This document shows, one piece after another, positions 32,965 to 41,924 of a DNA stretch of 44,301 bases (position 1 is the stretch's first letter; each line of letters begins with the position of its first letter). The DNA is from an uncultured Clostridia bacterium. Lineage in GTDB: Bacteria; Bacillota; Clostridia; Oscillospirales; Oscillospiraceae. A program made the translations under genes and the position numbers. The notes under the pieces were generated by a model that saw nothing but the letters and a program-made list of their open reading frames with translations, was not told the DNA's origin and did no database searches. The DNA lies in NCBI GenBank assembly GCA_946629065.1, contig CAMOXK010000011.1:1-44301 (forward strand), given 5' to 3'.

Positions 32965-34567
32965 CTTCCTGTTCCTCCTTCTCAGGTTGTTCGGGCGACG
33001 GGCTCTGTGGCTCCTGGGTGAGTCCTGCGTCCTTCTTGAGCTGCGCCTCGATGGCGAGCTGGATGATGTTGTCCTGCCACGAGCCGCCGTTCAGGCGGAT
33101 CGTCGACTGCTCGTGAGTACTGAAGCCGTGCTCGATGGCCTTCGCTTCCGCCTCGATCTCCTTCGTCGGATCGAGCATACCCTGAGACGGACCGATCCAC
33201 TCGCTGCCGATGTAGGCCCGCCGGATCCGCGGATCCGAGAAGAAGCCAGGGGCAGAGATCCTGCCGCGGGCGATTGCCTCACTCAGCCAGATCTCATAGA
33301 CCGGTCTGCAGAAGTCCTCGACAAACCATCGGCGGCGCATTTGGAAAGCCTTCCAGGCCTCCAGGAGCGCGGCACGGCTGGCCGAGTAGCTGGCGTTGAA
33401 CGCCTTGAGCAGCAGGTCCTTCGGGATCTCCAGGGCGGCGCCGATCTGCGTCGAGACACTCGTGACGAAGGCGTCGAAGCCGCCGGCCGGTCGCTTTGGA
33501 TCCGCGAAGACGATGTCCTCGCCGGGCTCCATGTAGTTGATCATGCCGGCGCCCAGCTCGTACTCGTTCGGGCTCGTCGTGGTCTCCTGCTGATTGATCG
33601 GAGTGTCACCCACGTTCCCCCAGCCGACCTCGTTGAACGGGTTGTCAGCCGGCGAGGCCGTGGTCTTTACGAAGCCGGTGAAGCAGGCCTCGATCGCAGC
33701 GGCGGAGAGTTCTGCGTCGGTGTATCTCCGGAGCTGCAGCAGCGGCTCGATCACGGGTGCGAGGTAGGAGACGCCGCGGTACTGGTCTGCACGTTCGCTC
33801 TCCATAAGCTGCAGAATGTTCGGCAGACCTGTCCGCTCACCGTATGCCTCGACGCGGACAAACTGCTCGGCCTCCGGAGCGAGGACTTCGGAGGGGTAGG
33901 TGTTCGCGACGTAGTAGGCTACGATTGCGCCGGACTCGTCGACCTCGACGCCGTCATAGATCCGGTTGCCGTTCTCTGCGATGCCGTCGGTGATCACGGT
34001 ACCGGTCTTCCCAGGCGTCCGGATCCTGTCTGCCTCGACAATGTGCAGCCGGAGGCTGTAGGGTGCCGTCGGTGTGGGCTTGACCTGCTTGATCACCACG
34101 AAGGCGTCGCCGCTTGTCAGCCATGAGACGAAGGCGAGCTGCTGCATCGAGTAGAAGGTGTTGACGCCGGTGGCGTCGCATGTCCGCTTCTGATCGGCCC
34201 AGAGCCCGAACTCCTCCTCGGCGATATGCTGCCACGCCTTCGCCTGCTCCGGAGTCATGCCGAGCGTCTCGGCGTCGATCTTCGCCTTCAGCTGCAGGCC
34301 CATTCCGATCACGTTCGTCCGGTTCGTAGCGATGGCGGATCTCGCAATCGGCGTGCTCATGTAGAGGATCCGGCCTCTCTGCCGGAGCGTCTGATTGTTC
34401 CAGTCGATGTCCTCACGAGGAGAGCCGCTCGCAGCCCGGAAGCCCTTGAGGGACTTCTTCACCCGGCTCGCGCCGGCTTCGCTGTAGCCCTTTGCCTGCG
34501 GTGCCTGGCGCTTCCGGAAGATGCCGAACAGCTGCAGGGGTTTTCTGTTCTTGCTGATGATGCTCAC
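32927..34567 (-). CDS. portal protein (lambda type)
   Basis: LRQRGRILYMSTPIARSAIATNRTNVIGMGLQLKAKID...; context. Confidence 0.95.
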   Translation of the reverse strand: MSIISKNRKPLQLFGIFRKRQAPQAKGYSEAGASRVKKSLKGFRAASGSPREDIDWNNQTLRQRGRILYMSTPIARSAIATNRTNVIGMGLQLKAKIDAETLGMTPEQAKAWQHIAEEEFGLWADQKRTCDATGVNTFYSMQQLAFVSWLTSGDAFVVIKQVKPTPTAPYSLRLHIVEADRIRTPGKTGTVITDGIAENGNRIYDGVEVDESGAIVAYYVANTYPSEVLAPEAEQFVRVEAYGERTGLPNILQLMESERADQYRGVSYLAPVIEPLLQLRRYTDAELSAAAIEACFTGFVKTTASPADNPFNEVGWGNVGDTPINQQETTTSPNEYELGAGMINYMEPGEDIVFADPKRPAGGFDAFVTSVSTQIGAALEIPKDLLLKAFNASYSASRAALLEAWKAFQMRRRWFVEDFCRPVYEIWLSEAIARGRISAPGFFSDPRIRRAYIGSEWIGPSQGMLDPTKEIEAEAKAIEHGFSTHEQSTIRLNGGSWQDNIIQLAIEAQLKKDAGLTQEPQSPSPEQPEKEEQEDEEDPPDNSGRT

Positions 34568-34584
34568 CTCCTGTCAAAAAGAGT

Positions 34585-34664
34585 GGCGGCGCCGGAGAGT
34601 AAAGGAGCCAAAAGCTCCCCGGCGTCGCCTGTTATAAGCAGCACGGAACTCCGTGCCGTATAAC
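34585..34664 (-). other. structured intergenic leader with two hairpins upstream of portal
   Basis: GGCGGCGCCGG[agagtaaa]GGAGCcaaaaGCTCC-CCGGCGTCGCC (34585-34629) and GTTATA..GCACGGaactCCGTGC..TATAAC (34631-34664). Confidence 0.6.
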
Positions 34665-34919
34665 CTACCAATCTACCAAAACGGCCCCGACGGCCTTCCG
34701 GGCCTTGCCGCCGTTCAGCTGCGCCTCCAGCTCCTCGAGCTGCTTCTCCAGCGCCTTGATGTGCGCGAGCAGCTTGTCGATGTCGAGCCGGGTGACAGAT
34801 CTGCTGCCGAGGCTGTAGCTCGCGACGTTGCCGTCGAGGAGTTGGATGTAGCCCTCGCGGGCCTTATCGAGTGCCTTGCGTGTCCACTCGATCCGGGCCT
34901 GGATCTCAGTCTTGTCCAT
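34665..34919 (-). CDS. gpW-like head-tail connector
   Basis: ARIEWTRKALDKAREGYIQLLDGNVASYSLGSRSVTRLDIDKLLAHIKALEKQLEELEAQL; between TerL and portal. Confidence 0.75.
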   Translation of the reverse strand: MDKTEIQARIEWTRKALDKAREGYIQLLDGNVASYSLGSRSVTRLDIDKLLAHIKALEKQLEELEAQLNGGKARKAVGAVLVDW

Positions 34920-34933
34920 GTCGGTCCCCCTCC

Positions 34934-36874
34934 TTACCATTCGTCGTTGTCGTGGCGCCTGACGGCGCCTCTGCGTCGTTGCGGCGCCTGCTGTGTCTGC
35001 TGTACCGGCGGCGCCACGCCTTTCAGGCGCCTCTCTATGGCGTCCATGTCTGGGTTGATAATTCTAAGACCGGCGAGCGCGTAGTTGCGGCAGTCAAGGG
35101 GCTCGTTTCTCTGATGGCCCGGTAGCTTCTCCCACGCCCAGCGCGTTCCGCGTTTGGTGTTCGTGAGGACAAGCCGCTCTGAGAGCAGGCCGTTGAAGAA
35201 GCCGATGTCGTAGCCTGCGGCCTCCTCTTTCGGGAAGTGGCAGAACTTCGGGCCGGGCTCGCCGACCTTCAGGTTGCTCATGATGGCAGCCTTGCCGGCG
35301 TCGACACCGATGCTGTAGAGCCAGCAGGTGACCTGTTTGTTCTCGCGGATCGGCACCTTCGACGGCGGTGTCGTGTATGGCACGTCCTCGCCGCCCTTGC
35401 CCTTGATAGCAAAGACGCGGTATGGCTGCCGCGCCCTGCAGGCCTCATAAACCTCCTGGGTGAAGTGGCCGCCGGAGTCGATCAGCGTGATCGAGATCCG
35501 CAGCCCGCGGCCGTGCTTGAACTTGTAGACGTGCTGGATGATGTCGTCCAGCTTCGCCCAGACTTCCCGGGTGTCCGGACGGCCCATGATGTACCCGCGC
35601 TTGATCCCCCAGGTCTCGCCGTACTGGCCGTGGCCGAGGACCTCATACTCGAGCCGGTTGTCCTGTGTGTCGACGCCCATTGTGAGAACGAGGACGCCGT
35701 CAGGCAGCTCCGTCGGAGATCCGTCCGGGTTCGTCCCGTAGTCCTCCCGCCGGGCGAGCATGGTGTCCTCGTCCACGAGGTCGCCCCGCTCCTCCCAGAG
35801 CTTGCCGAGGAGGGTGTTGTAGACGACCTGCAGGCGGAGGGGATCGTCCTTTGCTTCCAGGAACTCGATCACGATCTGCGTCCAGGGCGTCCACGGCGAG
35901 GAGAAGGCGTTGAGCCAGTAGCTCTTGACGCCCTTCTCATAGGCGTCCGGATTTGCCGCGATCCACTTCGCCGGCTGCCGGCGCATGGTTTCCTCCGGGA
36001 TCAGGCAGCCGCAGTTCGGGCAGCACCATTGAGGCGGTGCCTTGATGCCCCAGATCTTCTTGCTGCCGACTCGCGTCACGGTAGGCTCGAATTTGATGTC
36101 GTCGAAGTCGATCTCGGAGAACTCACCGCACTCCGGGCATTGATGGCACCAGCGCTCCTGGGTGCCCTCGTAGAAGCTGGTCTCGATGCTGCTCGCCCCC
36201 TTTATGGTCGGCGTGCTGACGTCGATCGCCTTCCGGTTGTAGAATGTGGTCTGGCGTCGCTCCGCCAGTTTCCAGGGATCGCCCTCTTTGCCGGCGCTGA
36301 TCGCCCAGCGGTCGTGCTCGTCGCCGATGACGTAGCGGACAGGCGTGGACGCCAGGGCTCGCGGCGTGTTGGATCCGATCAGGGTGATGGATCCGCCAGG
36401 GAAGATCTTCTGCAGGATCGTGTTGCTGCTGTCCTTTGCCTTGACGTCTGCGACCTTCGTCTTCAGGACCTTGCAGTCCTGGATCATCGGCGCGAGGCGC
36501 TGCCGGCTGAACTTTCGAGCCTCCTCGAGACTCGGGTGGATGTAAAGGATCGTCCCCGGATCCTGGTCGATGATGTAGCCGATGGCGTTAAGCTCGAACT
36601 CCGACTTGCCGACCTGTGAGGCTGCCACCACGACGATCTTGTGTACCCTGGGATCCGTGAAGGCGTCCATGGGCTCCCGCAGATATGGCGTCCTGGATGT
36701 TCTCCAGGGGCCGGGCTCTGATGCCGTGTCTGGGAGTCGCCGCTTCTTGTCGGCCCACTCCGCGACCGTCAGAGCCTCCGGCGGTGTGAATATGGCGACG
36801 GATCTGCTGATCACCTTGTTCAGGCGGTCGATCCGGTTGTCGCTTTTAATCTCCTTCGTCGATAATGTCGGCAC
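34934..36874 (-). CDS. terL: terminase large subunit (lambda gpA family)
   Basis: VAEWADKKRRLPDTASEPGPWRTSRTPYLREPMDAFTDPRVHKIVVVAASQVGKSE...; IDQDPGTILYIHPS; nuclease-domain motifs. Confidence 0.97.
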   Translation of the reverse strand: MPTLSTKEIKSDNRIDRLNKVISRSVAIFTPPEALTVAEWADKKRRLPDTASEPGPWRTSRTPYLREPMDAFTDPRVHKIVVVAASQVGKSEFELNAIGYIIDQDPGTILYIHPSLEEARKFSRQRLAPMIQDCKVLKTKVADVKAKDSSNTILQKIFPGGSITLIGSNTPRALASTPVRYVIGDEHDRWAISAGKEGDPWKLAERRQTTFYNRKAIDVSTPTIKGASSIETSFYEGTQERWCHQCPECGEFSEIDFDDIKFEPTVTRVGSKKIWGIKAPPQWCCPNCGCLIPEETMRRQPAKWIAANPDAYEKGVKSYWLNAFSSPWTPWTQIVIEFLEAKDDPLRLQVVYNTLLGKLWEERGDLVDEDTMLARREDYGTNPDGSPTELPDGVLVLTMGVDTQDNRLEYEVLGHGQYGETWGIKRGYIMGRPDTREVWAKLDDIIQHVYKFKHGRGLRISITLIDSGGHFTQEVYEACRARQPYRVFAIKGKGGEDVPYTTPPSKVPIRENKQVTCWLYSIGVDAGKAAIMSNLKVGEPGPKFCHFPKEEAAGYDIGFFNGLLSERLVLTNTKRGTRWAWEKLPGHQRNEPLDCRNYALAGLRIINPDMDAIERRLKGVAPPVQQTQQAPQRRRGAVRRHDNDEW

Positions 36875-37409
36875 CTTTGCGCTCCTTCACCCGGCGCCGG
36901 AACTTCTCGGGATCGTACTGATACGACGCGAGGGCGCTCAGGATTTCATAGCACTCGTCCCGGATCCGGATGGCCTCCTCCTCCGGCGTTTTGATCTGCG
37001 CCGTGTCTACGGCCAGGCGCCCTGGGAGGGCGGTGATCATGCTGCGGATCTCCGAAGCCAGATCAGAGAGGACGGCCTCGACGTCTTCGCTGCGGTGCAT
37101 CTGGCCCTCGAGCTCTGAGCGCTGCATCATGGCGATCGCTGCCTTCGCTTCCTTGAGCTCGGCCTCTGCCTTTGCCTTCTTCTCCTCCCACGGGTTCCCC
37201 TTGGATCCCGTTTGGGATCGCAGGTACCGGATGTATGACTTCACGGCCTCGACCAGCTTGTATCGGTCACCGGCCGGCGTTTTGTACTGGACCAGCACGC
37301 CCTCCTTCCGGAGCTGACCGACGCGCTGGATCGTCAGGTCGAGGAGCTCGGCGACGTCCTTGGCCTTGACGTAGCCCGGCAGCTCCGCCGCCTTCTTCCG
37401 TTCGGCCAT
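36846..37409 (-). CDS. terS: terminase small subunit (Nu1-like HTH)
   Basis: VKAKDVAELLDLTIQRVGQLRKEGVLVQYKTPAGDRYKLVEAVKSYIRYLR; upstream of terL. Confidence 0.85.
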   Translation of the reverse strand: MAERKKAAELPGYVKAKDVAELLDLTIQRVGQLRKEGVLVQYKTPAGDRYKLVEAVKSYIRYLRSQTGSKGNPWEEKKAKAEAELKEAKAAIAMMQRSELEGQMHRSEDVEAVLSDLASEIRSMITALPGRLAVDTAQIKTPEEEAIRIRDECYEILSALASYQYDPEKFRRRVKERKGADIIDEGD

Positions 37410-37611
37410 GTGGACCACCTCCCGCGGCCTGGTTTGGTAAAGTAAAGCGCCGAAAAACTTTCCCGGCGTCTGCGCGATTTCTGGGCTCGCAAGCACCGCA
37501 GGCGGCAAAAACGCTCAGAAGGACCCGTGAAAAAATTTTTTTCAAATTTTTTCAGTCGCTCGCCCGGAGCTGGGCCTGCTTCGCTTTTTGCTTTTTTCTC
37601 CGCGCTTTTTT

Positions 37612-38295
37612 CTACACTTTCTTCATCTCTTGCTCGAGGTGATGCTCGAGTCTCTTGCGAAGGCCTTCGTCGATTGCCTCGGTGATCTTTTCGGAGACCT
37701 GTGGGTTCGTGATCATCTGGGGGACGCTGACCGTCTTGATGCTCTTGATCGGCGTGCGCCCGTCCCCCTCTCTCTGGAACGGGATGTACCCGCCGCCCCC
37801 GTTGGAGCCGAGGAAGGCTGTGCCACCTATGGTCTTACGCTTCCCCCGGTAGACCTCCGCCGTGATGTTGTATGGGGCCGGGGGGCGGACCATGGCGACG
37901 TCCCCCCCTCCTTCTCCTACCCCTCCCCCTGGGACCCTCCTGTAGTCCTGCGCCCTCTTGGCTGGGATCTTGGTGGGTTTCATTTTGAAGTGGGTTGGAG
38001 TGAGCGGGCGGCCAGAGTATTCGATCTGCACGTTGTCGACGGCGATGCCCCCCACGTTGATCTTGCCGACCGACCTCTTGCCGGTGATGGCGTCCTTGAC
38101 CTCCGCCTTTTTGATGTTGTACGTCTCGGCGACGGCTGCGCTGATCCAGGCGGGCGCCCTGCTCTTGAAGTCTGAGACGGTCTTCTTGACGGCCTTCTCC
38201 GCTGCCTTCTGCTTTTTTTCGAGCCGATCCTTGACCTCTGCGTAGTTGCTGAGGAACACGTTGAGCGTGCCGCTCATGCCCTTCGGGACAGACAT
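37612..38295 (-). CDS. minor tail protein Z-like (GPZ)
   Basis: RAPAWISAAVAETYNIKKAEVKDAITGKR...GRPLTPTHFKMKPTKIP...IPFQREG. Confidence 0.7.
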   Translation of the reverse strand: MSVPKGMSGTLNVFLSNYAEVKDRLEKKQKAAEKAVKKTVSDFKSRAPAWISAAVAETYNIKKAEVKDAITGKRSVGKINVGGIAVDNVQIEYSGRPLTPTHFKMKPTKIPAKRAQDYRRVPGGGVGEGGGDVAMVRPPAPYNITAEVYRGKRKTIGGTAFLGSNGGGGYIPFQREGDGRTPIKSIKTVSVPQMITNPQVSEKITEAIDEGLRKRLEHHLEQEMKKV

Positions 38296-38372
38296 GCCTC
38301 CGCCTCCTTCCTGCGCTGTGAATAAAAAGATCCGCCGGGGGAGAAGTCCCTCGACGGTCTTTTTCATTTTTG

Positions 38373-38402
38373 CTTATACCACGGGCCCGGCCTGCCGTTC
38401 AA
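38373..38402 (-). promoter_or_regulatory. putative late promoter (-35 TTGAAC, 18 bp, -10 TATAAG)
   Basis: Minus-strand TTGAACggcaggccgggcccgtggTATAAG in the gap upstream of the late operon. Confidence 0.45.
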
Positions 38403-38444
38403 TTCCGATTGCTGCCATTTACTGCGGATTTGTGACTTTCTTTC

Positions 38445-38474
38445 GGATTTCCTCTGGATTTCCTACGGATTGCC
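38445..38474. repeat. 11-bp-spaced iterons
   Basis: GGATTTCC (38445), GGATTTCC (38456), GGATTGCC (38467), exactly 11 bp apart; related GGATTTGT at 38426. Confidence 0.65.
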
Positions 38475-38930
38475 GGAAGAAGTCGCCCACTTTTCGGCCA
38501 TTGTCAGCAGCGCCCGACCGTGGATCTTGAAGGTCTTGTTCATGTAGCGGTCGATCTCGACCTCATAGTCGTCCGCTTTGCCGTAGATGATCCGGCTGAT
38601 CTCGGGCCACTCCGCCCCGTGCATGTATCGGAGGTTGACGACGAGCGTCTCCACCGGCTGCAGATCCTCCACAACAGGCTCCAGCTCCGCCCAGTCGGCC
38701 TCGATTTCTTCCCGCTTCTGCGCCACTCGTTTTTCGAGCTCGATGATCTGGTCGGTCGCTTCGGCCACCGGATCGCCGGGCAGCCCTCCGCCCCTGGGCG
38801 TGTGTGTCAGCCTTGGGATCTTGGGCCCAGGGTTCCGAAGGTATTCGAGCTCCTGCTCCATGGCGTGAAGCCGCTGGAGGAGTCTCCTGTGGCCGTTCAG
38901 CCGTTCCTTGATCGCGTTCGTTTTTTTCAT
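38463..38930 (-). CDS. ArpU/RinA-like late transcription regulator (sigma-70 region 4-like C-terminus)
   Basis: LRYMHGAEWPEISRIIYGKADDYEVEIDRYMNKTFKIHGRALLTMAEKW; position upstream of terminase. Confidence 0.6.
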   Translation of the reverse strand: MKKTNAIKERLNGHRRLLQRLHAMEQELEYLRNPGPKIPRLTHTPRGGGLPGDPVAEATDQIIELEKRVAQKREEIEADWAELEPVVEDLQPVETLVVNLRYMHGAEWPEISRIIYGKADDYEVEIDRYMNKTFKIHGRALLTMAEKWATSSGNP

Positions 38931-38944
38931 GATCTCCTGGCGCT

Positions 38945-40309
38945 TTAGCCGGTTTCACCTCCCTCGATCGCTCTGCTGAGCAGCGGCATGATCTCCGCCC
39001 TGGTCAGCTCTCGACCGTTGCGAATGCACTTCACATCTGCCCTGCCGGTGTGGCGGATGTACCTCTCGACGATGACGTCGGTGTAGCCCGGCGTCAGTTC
39101 CATGACGTAGGCCTGGGCACCGTTGTCCTCGCAGGCGATCAGAGTCGTCCCGCTCCCTCCGAAGGGATCATAGAAGCCCGTCGCCCAGTCCATATTGTCG
39201 ACGACGCTACTGATCAGCTCGACTGGCTTCTGTGTCGGGTGCAGGTCGTTCCCGGATCTCGAGACGCTGAGGACGTTCCCATAGCCCTTGTGGCCGTCGA
39301 AGTGTGTGGTCCCTCTGGCGCCGAACAGGATGATCTCATGCTGCGAGCGCCAGCCGACGCCCATGCCCGGCGTGCCCTTGTCCCAGACGATCATCGACTT
39401 CGCTCCGAAGCCTGCAGCCTCGACGATGTCGAACAGGTAGACCCACATGCGCCAGTCTGTAAAGACGTAGCAGAACAGGCAGGGGATGTCCTTCAGAGCG
39501 CCGGCGATCAAGTGCTGGTAGCCTCTCGTGCTGAGGATGTCGTTCGCGATCATCGGCGTCTTCTTGTCCTTCCGGTCCGTTCCGATGCTGCCTGTGCTCT
39601 TTTGGCTCTCCTTCTGGCCGCCGGAGCAGTACGGAGGATCCGTGAGCAGCACCTCCGGGCGGGCCCCGTCGAGCAGCAGATCCCGCTCCTCCGGTTTTGT
39701 GCAGTCTCCGCACATGACTCGATGGCAGCCGAGGATCCAGACGTCGCCGCGCTGCGTGACAGGTGCCGCCGGCGGCTCGATCGGTTCGTCTTCCTCCGGA
39801 TCTTCGTCTTCGTCGTCCTCCTCTGCGTCGTCGCCGGCGGTGAGGGCCTGGACGATGGCGTCATATTCTTCCTGGGAGCTGCCGGCGAGCTCGAGCGGCT
39901 CGCCTGCCTGCTGGATCCCCGCGAGTAGACTCGCTGCGAGCTGCTGGTCGGTTTCTGCGAGCTCGGCGATGTAGTTGTCAGCCCAGAGGTCCGCCATTTC
40001 CGCGGCTTCGCTCTCGTAATCCTGGTAGTCGACCGGGGCTTCCTCAAGCTCCTCCAGTTCGGCAGCCATGAGACGGCCGTGGCCCTTGACGATCATGCCG
40101 GAGCGGGTGCTCACCGTGACCGGCTGCCGCCAGCCGTTCCGCCGGATCACGCCGCCGAGCTTCTTGATCTGCTCCGGCGGGTGCTTGTTTGGGTTCATGG
40201 GGTTCGGGCGGAGCTCGGAGATCTTCACGATGGCGTCGTGGGCGCAGTAGACAGGGATCCCGCTCGCCCACGCCTTCGGCTCCGTCCGCTCCTCTTGTTT
40301 CTTGGTCAT
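38945..40309 (-). CDS. ParB-like nuclease domain fused to DNA methyltransferase
   Basis: ISELRPNPMNPNKHPPEQIKKLGGVIRRNGWRQPVTVSTRSGMIVKGHGRLMAAEL then VLLTDPPYCSGG...YDPFGGSGTTLIACEDN. Confidence 0.93.
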   Translation of the reverse strand: MTKKQEERTEPKAWASGIPVYCAHDAIVKISELRPNPMNPNKHPPEQIKKLGGVIRRNGWRQPVTVSTRSGMIVKGHGRLMAAELEELEEAPVDYQDYESEAAEMADLWADNYIAELAETDQQLAASLLAGIQQAGEPLELAGSSQEEYDAIVQALTAGDDAEEDDEDEDPEEDEPIEPPAAPVTQRGDVWILGCHRVMCGDCTKPEERDLLLDGARPEVLLTDPPYCSGGQKESQKSTGSIGTDRKDKKTPMIANDILSTRGYQHLIAGALKDIPCLFCYVFTDWRMWVYLFDIVEAAGFGAKSMIVWDKGTPGMGVGWRSQHEIILFGARGTTHFDGHKGYGNVLSVSRSGNDLHPTQKPVELISSVVDNMDWATGFYDPFGGSGTTLIACEDNGAQAYVMELTPGYTDVIVERYIRHTGRADVKCIRNGRELTRAEIMPLLSRAIEGGETG

Positions 40310-40313
40310 GGCG

Positions 40314-40556
40314 TTACCTCCTCTCGATGATTTCGAGGACGATGTTCGAGAAGTTGCTGATCACTTCCAGAGAGAGCACGGCGATCAGGACCGCGATCGG
40401 CACCCAGAGCGGGGAGAGCACCCATGCCCAGCTCCACGAGACGACGCCAGTGGCCTTGAGGAGCACGAAGGCGAGCGTCATGAGGGCGAGCATCGGCGCC
40501 AGGCCTCCGCCGGTGCGTTTCTGCGGCTTATTCTGCTTCGGTTGCTGCTTCTGCAT
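40314..40556 (-). CDS. small membrane protein
   Basis: MQKQQPKQNKPQKRTGGGLAPMLALMTLAFVLLKATGVVSWSWAWVLSPLWVPIAVLIAVLSLEV; two TM segments. Confidence 0.6.
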   Translation of the reverse strand: MQKQQPKQNKPQKRTGGGLAPMLALMTLAFVLLKATGVVSWSWAWVLSPLWVPIAVLIAVLSLEVISNFSNIVLEIIERR

Positions 40557-41163
40557 CCTTTTCCTCCTTTGGCGCTTCGTTGGCCGGCGCCTTCCGGTCC
40601 TCGTAGCCTTCCATACAGACGACCTCGATGATCCGGACGTGATTGATCTCGACCGTGTAGGCACCCGGCGCGTCATAGTCGCCGGCGTCCCAGATCTTCT
40701 TGAACTCCTCGAGCGGCATGTCGGAGTATGCGTCGTCTGCGTCGTGCATGGTCTTCATGATCGCAGCGCCGCCGGCTTCGTCGTCGTCAGCTGCTCCGGA
40801 CAGGTGGAAGGCCTCGTAGCCGTCCCAGTTCCAGAGCGAGTAGAGCAGACAGAGGCCGTCCAGAGGCGTTCCTGTGCCGTCTGCTACGCCCCAGACGGTG
40901 AAGGGCTGGTAGTGCTTGTCCGGCGTGATCCTGGCCTTCTCGGCCGCCAGGCGCTTCTTTGTTGCCTCCGTCTCTGCCTGGATCTTGCCGACTTGGACGC
41001 CGCTCTCGAAGGCCTTCCGGTAGATGGCCTTCACCCAGCCGCTCATTTCTTCGCGGTTGTAGTTTTTGGCCCTTCTGTATGTGTCGCGGGAGATCAGATC
41101 CCGCTCCCTTACGGTTTCCTTTTTTGCCCCGATGATCCGGGGATCCTTGCCGATGATTTCCAT
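40528..41163 (-). CDS. hypothetical phage protein
   Basis: 211-aa ORF in operon context. Confidence 0.55.
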   Translation of the reverse strand: MEIIGKDPRIIGAKKETVRERDLISRDTYRRAKNYNREEMSGWVKAIYRKAFESGVQVGKIQAETEATKKRLAAEKARITPDKHYQPFTVWGVADGTGTPLDGLCLLYSLWNWDGYEAFHLSGAADDDEAGGAAIMKTMHDADDAYSDMPLEEFKKIWDAGDYDAPGAYTVEINHVRIIEVVCMEGYEDRKAPANEAPKEEKDAEAATEAE

Positions 41164-41172
41164 GTAGTCCTC

Positions 41173-41778
41173 CTATTCTGCGAGGGAGAATAGCGTCAGC
41201 TGTTCCGCCCGCTCCATTTGTTCGGCTTGCTTTCGTTCTTCTTTGGCTGCCGCTTCCTCGGCACGCTTCCGATCTATGGCAGCCCACCGCTCGGCGGTCT
41301 CGTTATTCATGGCCGGGCCGATCGGCTTCATCGTTTCCGGGTCGAAGTTCCTCGGGATCCTTCCTTCTGCTGCCTGTCTCCGCATGATGTCGATCCAGTA
41401 GTGGCTCGGCCTGTATGCGTCGCAGGTGCTCAGGACGTGTGTCTTCCAGTATTCCGGCTTGGCAGCACCGCCGAGCCCTCCGTTGCCGATGAAAATCTGA
41501 CGCTTGTTCGGCTGCTTTTCATTCGTGCAGAAGCCAGCGTGGAAGGTGTTGTCGTGCTCGCAGGTATAGCAGATCCCGAAGATGTGGTTCGGCGAGAAGC
41601 TCATACACTCGCCCGGGATCCTGTTGCAGCCGCAGATCCCGAAGATATTGCAGGAGAGGTCCTTCCGGTGGGATTGTGCGAAGATCCACGCCTCCGGGAT
41701 GTCTTTGTTTCCTCCTTCAGGGCTTCCGTGCATACAGTAGCGGCAGCGCGTCTCAAAGACGTCGTCCGGGATCTTCAT
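41173..41778 (-). CDS. hypothetical Cys-rich phage protein
   Basis: RCRYCMHGS...CNIFGICGCNRIPGECMSFSPNHIFGICYTCEHDN. Confidence 0.55.
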   Translation of the reverse strand: MKIPDDVFETRCRYCMHGSPEGGNKDIPEAWIFAQSHRKDLSCNIFGICGCNRIPGECMSFSPNHIFGICYTCEHDNTFHAGFCTNEKQPNKRQIFIGNGGLGGAAKPEYWKTHVLSTCDAYRPSHYWIDIMRRQAAEGRIPRNFDPETMKPIGPAMNNETAERWAAIDRKRAEEAAAKEERKQAEQMERAEQLTLFSLAE

Positions 41779-41924
41779 GACGGCCTCCTTCTGGCTTTCT
41801 TGAGTGCCCGAAGGTAGTCCCGCCGGGGATAGCAGACAGTCGGACAGTTTGGCCGCCGGCCGCAGCCCTCACACGGGCTCCTCAGTTTACCCACTCTACC
41901 GCCTGCGTTTCCGGTCTTTGCCAT
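41775..41924 (-). CDS. small Cys-rich protein
   Basis: MAKTGNAGGRVGKLRSPCEGCGRRPNCPTVCYPRRDYLRALKKARRRPS. Confidence 0.5.
   Translation of the reverse strand: MAKTGNAGGRVGKLRSPCEGCGRRPNCPTVCYPRRDYLRALKKARRRPS

Noticed and set aside
38445-38474. 11-bp iterons as a replication origin
   Set aside because: Only three full copies, no neighbouring replication initiator, and position upstream of late genes favours a transcriptional role
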